Source: Aquamicrobium sp. (GTDB lineage Bacteria; Pseudomonadota; Alphaproteobacteria; Rhizobiales; Rhizobiaceae). From it: a stretch of DNA of 7,933 nt. Positions 6,729 to 7,933 of this stretch are shown one piece after another; positions within the stretch are counted from its first letter, which is position 1; the number at the start of each line of letters is the position of its first letter. A program made the translations under genes and the position numbers. Below the pieces are notes generated by a model, which saw only the letters and a list, made by a program, of their open reading frames with translations, had not been told where the DNA came from and did no database searches. The stretch covers positions 1 through 7,933 of the forward strand of contig JACZJD010000232.1 of assembly GCA_014860725.1 (NCBI GenBank), written 5' to 3'.

Positions 6729-7933
6729 TTAGAAGCGGGTCGAGACGCCGAAGTTGAAGTTCTGGACCCGGTCGTTGTCTTCCTTGACGACCGGTACGGC
6801 GTAGTCGACGCGCAGCGGGCCGAACGGCGACGCCCAGATGATGCTGGCGCCGACGGACGCGCGCCACTCCATGTCGGTGCCGGAGATCGACCAGGGTCCG
6901 CGCAGGTCATTGCCATACAGCGTCGCCGCATCGGCGAAGACGGCGCCGCGGAAACCGAGACCCTCCGACAGGACCGGCAGCGGGAACTGCATCTCGGCCG
7001 AGCCGTGGAAGTAGGTCGTGCCGCCGAGGTGCTTGCTCTCACGGCCCGTCGGTTCAGGGTCGTACGGACCGATGCCGTTGTGCTTGAAGCCGCGGATCAT
7101 ACGGTCGTTGCCCTGGAAGTGGTCGAACACCCGCAGCCCGCCGCTGCCGAAGCTCTCGATATGGCCGCCGCCCACCGACAGCAGGCCGACGAGATCCATC
7201 TCGTCCGACAGCGTCTTGTAGTAGTTGCCGCGACCGGAAACCTTGACCCACTGCGCATCGCCGCCGAGGCCCGCGACCTCGACCGTCAGGTTGGCATAGA
7301 TGCCGTCACGCGGGCTCTGCATGTTGTCGATGGTGTTGTAGAGCAGCGTGCCGCTGACCGAAGACTTGACCCAGGGGCTCTGCTCCTCGATCGCCTGCTG
7401 GAGATAGCGGGAGATGCGTGCAGGCTGATAATCACCAGGACCAGGAGGCGGATTAATGGAGCCGCATTCACCCGGATCGACTACGCCATCCCCGTTCGTG
7501 TCGCAGTCGTCGGTATATTCGTACTTCTCCTGCGTCAGGTTGTACGCCACCTGCGCCGTCAGCGCCTGGGTGATCGGCAGGCCGAAGCGCACCGTGCCGC
7601 CGGTGAGCTGGGTCTCGTAGTCGTCGTACTCGGCGGTGTTGCGGTAGATGTCGAAGCCCGCGCTGATGCGGCGGCCGAGGAAGTACGGCTCGGTGAACGA
7701 CAGCTGGTAGTTGCGCGAATCCGCGCCGCCGCCGGCCGAGAAGCGGATTGCCTGGCCGCGGCCGAGGAAGTTGCGCTCGGCAATCGAGCCCTCGACCGAG
7801 AAGCCGGCGTTCTGGCCGCCGGTCGTGTAGCCGCCGCCGATGGACAGCTCGCCCGTCGACTTCTCGACGACGTCGACGACCAGGATGACCTGATCCGGCT
7901 CGGAGCCCGGCGCGGTCGCGATGTTGACGCTCG
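6729..7933 (-). CDS. bamA: Outer membrane protein assembly factor BamA, C-terminal part (5' end outside window)
   Basis: Omp85-family barrel that folds and inserts beta-barrel proteins into the outer membrane. The last 400 residues are visible; the frame is open from the right edge to a TAA stop at 6729-6731. They begin at the end of POTRA5, followed by VVEKSTGELSIGGGYTTGG, the usual junction into the first barrel strand, then ERNFLGRGQ and FTEPYFLGRR. The MIRGF motif at visible residues 278-282 is the Omp85 (V/I)RGF signature that reaches into the barrel from loop 6. ASPFGPLRVDYAVP marks the late strands. The last residue is Phe, the classic outer-membrane beta signal (FNFGVSTRF). A predicted extracellular loop carries an unusual Asp-rich, Cys-bracketed insert, listed separately. 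Signal peptide and POTRA1-4 lie outside. The gene heads the lpxD-lpxB run. Confidence 0.97.
   Translation of the reverse strand, partial: SVNIATAPGSEPDQVILVVDVVEKSTGELSIGGGYTTGGQNAGFSVEGSIAERNFLGRGQAIRFSAGGGADSRNYQLSFTEPYFLGRRISAGFDIYRNTAEYDDYETQLTGGTVRFGLPITQALTAQVAYNLTQEKYEYTDDCDTNGDGVVDPGECGSINPPPGPGDYQPARISRYLQQAIEEQSPWVKSSVSGTLLYNTIDNMQSPRDGIYANLTVEVAGLGGDAQWVKVSGRGNYYKTLSDEMDLVGLLSVGGGHIESFGSGGLRVFDHFQGNDRMIRGFKHNGIGPYDPEPTGRESKHLGGTTYFHGSAEMQFPLPVLSEGLGFRGAVFADAATLYGNDLRGPWSISGTDMEWRASVGASIIWASPFGPLRVDYAVPVVKEDNDRVQNFNFGVSTRF
7419..7520 (-). other. Codon-atypical loop insert in bamA with an EF-hand-like motif
   Basis: This 34-codon patch of bamA encodes a hydrophilic stretch from EYTDDC to GDYQPA. 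By comparison with E. coli BamA from memory it falls between barrel strands 5 and 6, extracellular loop 3. It contains DTNGDGVVDPGE (7467-7502), a perfect fit to the 12-residue EF-hand calcium loop (Asp1, Asn3, Asp5, Gly6, hydrophobic 8, Asp9, Glu12). Cysteines lie directly on either side (codons 7503-7505 and 7464-7466), followed by a PPPGPG turn. By my count 18 of the 34 codons end in A or T, against none of the 24 codons before it and about 5 of the 53 after. The motif is visible; calcium binding, a disulfide and foreign origin are inferred. Confidence 0.7.

Overview
The window is a stretch of conserved housekeeping chromosome from a high-GC alphaproteobacterium, most likely a member of the Rhizobiales (Hyphomicrobiales). 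Three things point there: the gene set and order (gltX-gltA facing an lpxB-lpxI-lpxA-fabZ-lpxD-bamA cluster), the use of LpxI rather than LpxH for UDP-diacylglucosamine hydrolysis, and an intergenic palindrome of a type I recall as common in rhizobial genomes. The genus cannot be fixed from this sequence. Almost all codons end in G or C.

Layout. On the + strand, bases 1-560 hold the 3' end of gltX (glutamyl-tRNA synthetase), then a 176-bp leader, then gltA (citrate synthase, 737-2026) closed by a clear intrinsic terminator at 2052-2076. Between the convergent gltA and lpxB lies about 250 bp with the terminator and a perfect 16-bp-arm palindrome (2180-2213), probably a RIME/REP-like repeat. 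From 2274 to the right edge everything is on the - strand. Read in the direction of transcription it is bamA (5' end outside the window), lpxD, fabZ, lpxA, lpxI, lpxB. Apart from a 51-bp bamA-lpxD gap that contains a strong hairpin, these genes overlap or lie within 11 bp of each other, so they form one operon whose promoter is beyond the right edge.

How the genes work together. LpxA, LpxD, LpxI and LpxB carry out four early steps of lipid A synthesis. FabZ makes unsaturated acyl-ACP from the same 3-hydroxyacyl-ACP pool that LpxA and LpxD draw on. BamA inserts beta-barrel proteins into the outer membrane that lipid A builds. The operon therefore links outer-membrane lipid and protein assembly. 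The gltX/gltA pair belongs to central metabolism and translation and is transcribed towards it.

No novel multi-gene system is visible. The most unusual signal is inside bamA: a predicted extracellular loop carries a perfect 12-residue EF-hand-type calcium-binding motif between two cysteines, encoded by a 34-codon patch whose codon use differs sharply from the rest of the gene. The bamA-lpxD hairpin, the intergenic palindrome and an inverted repeat in the gltA leader are lesser observations.
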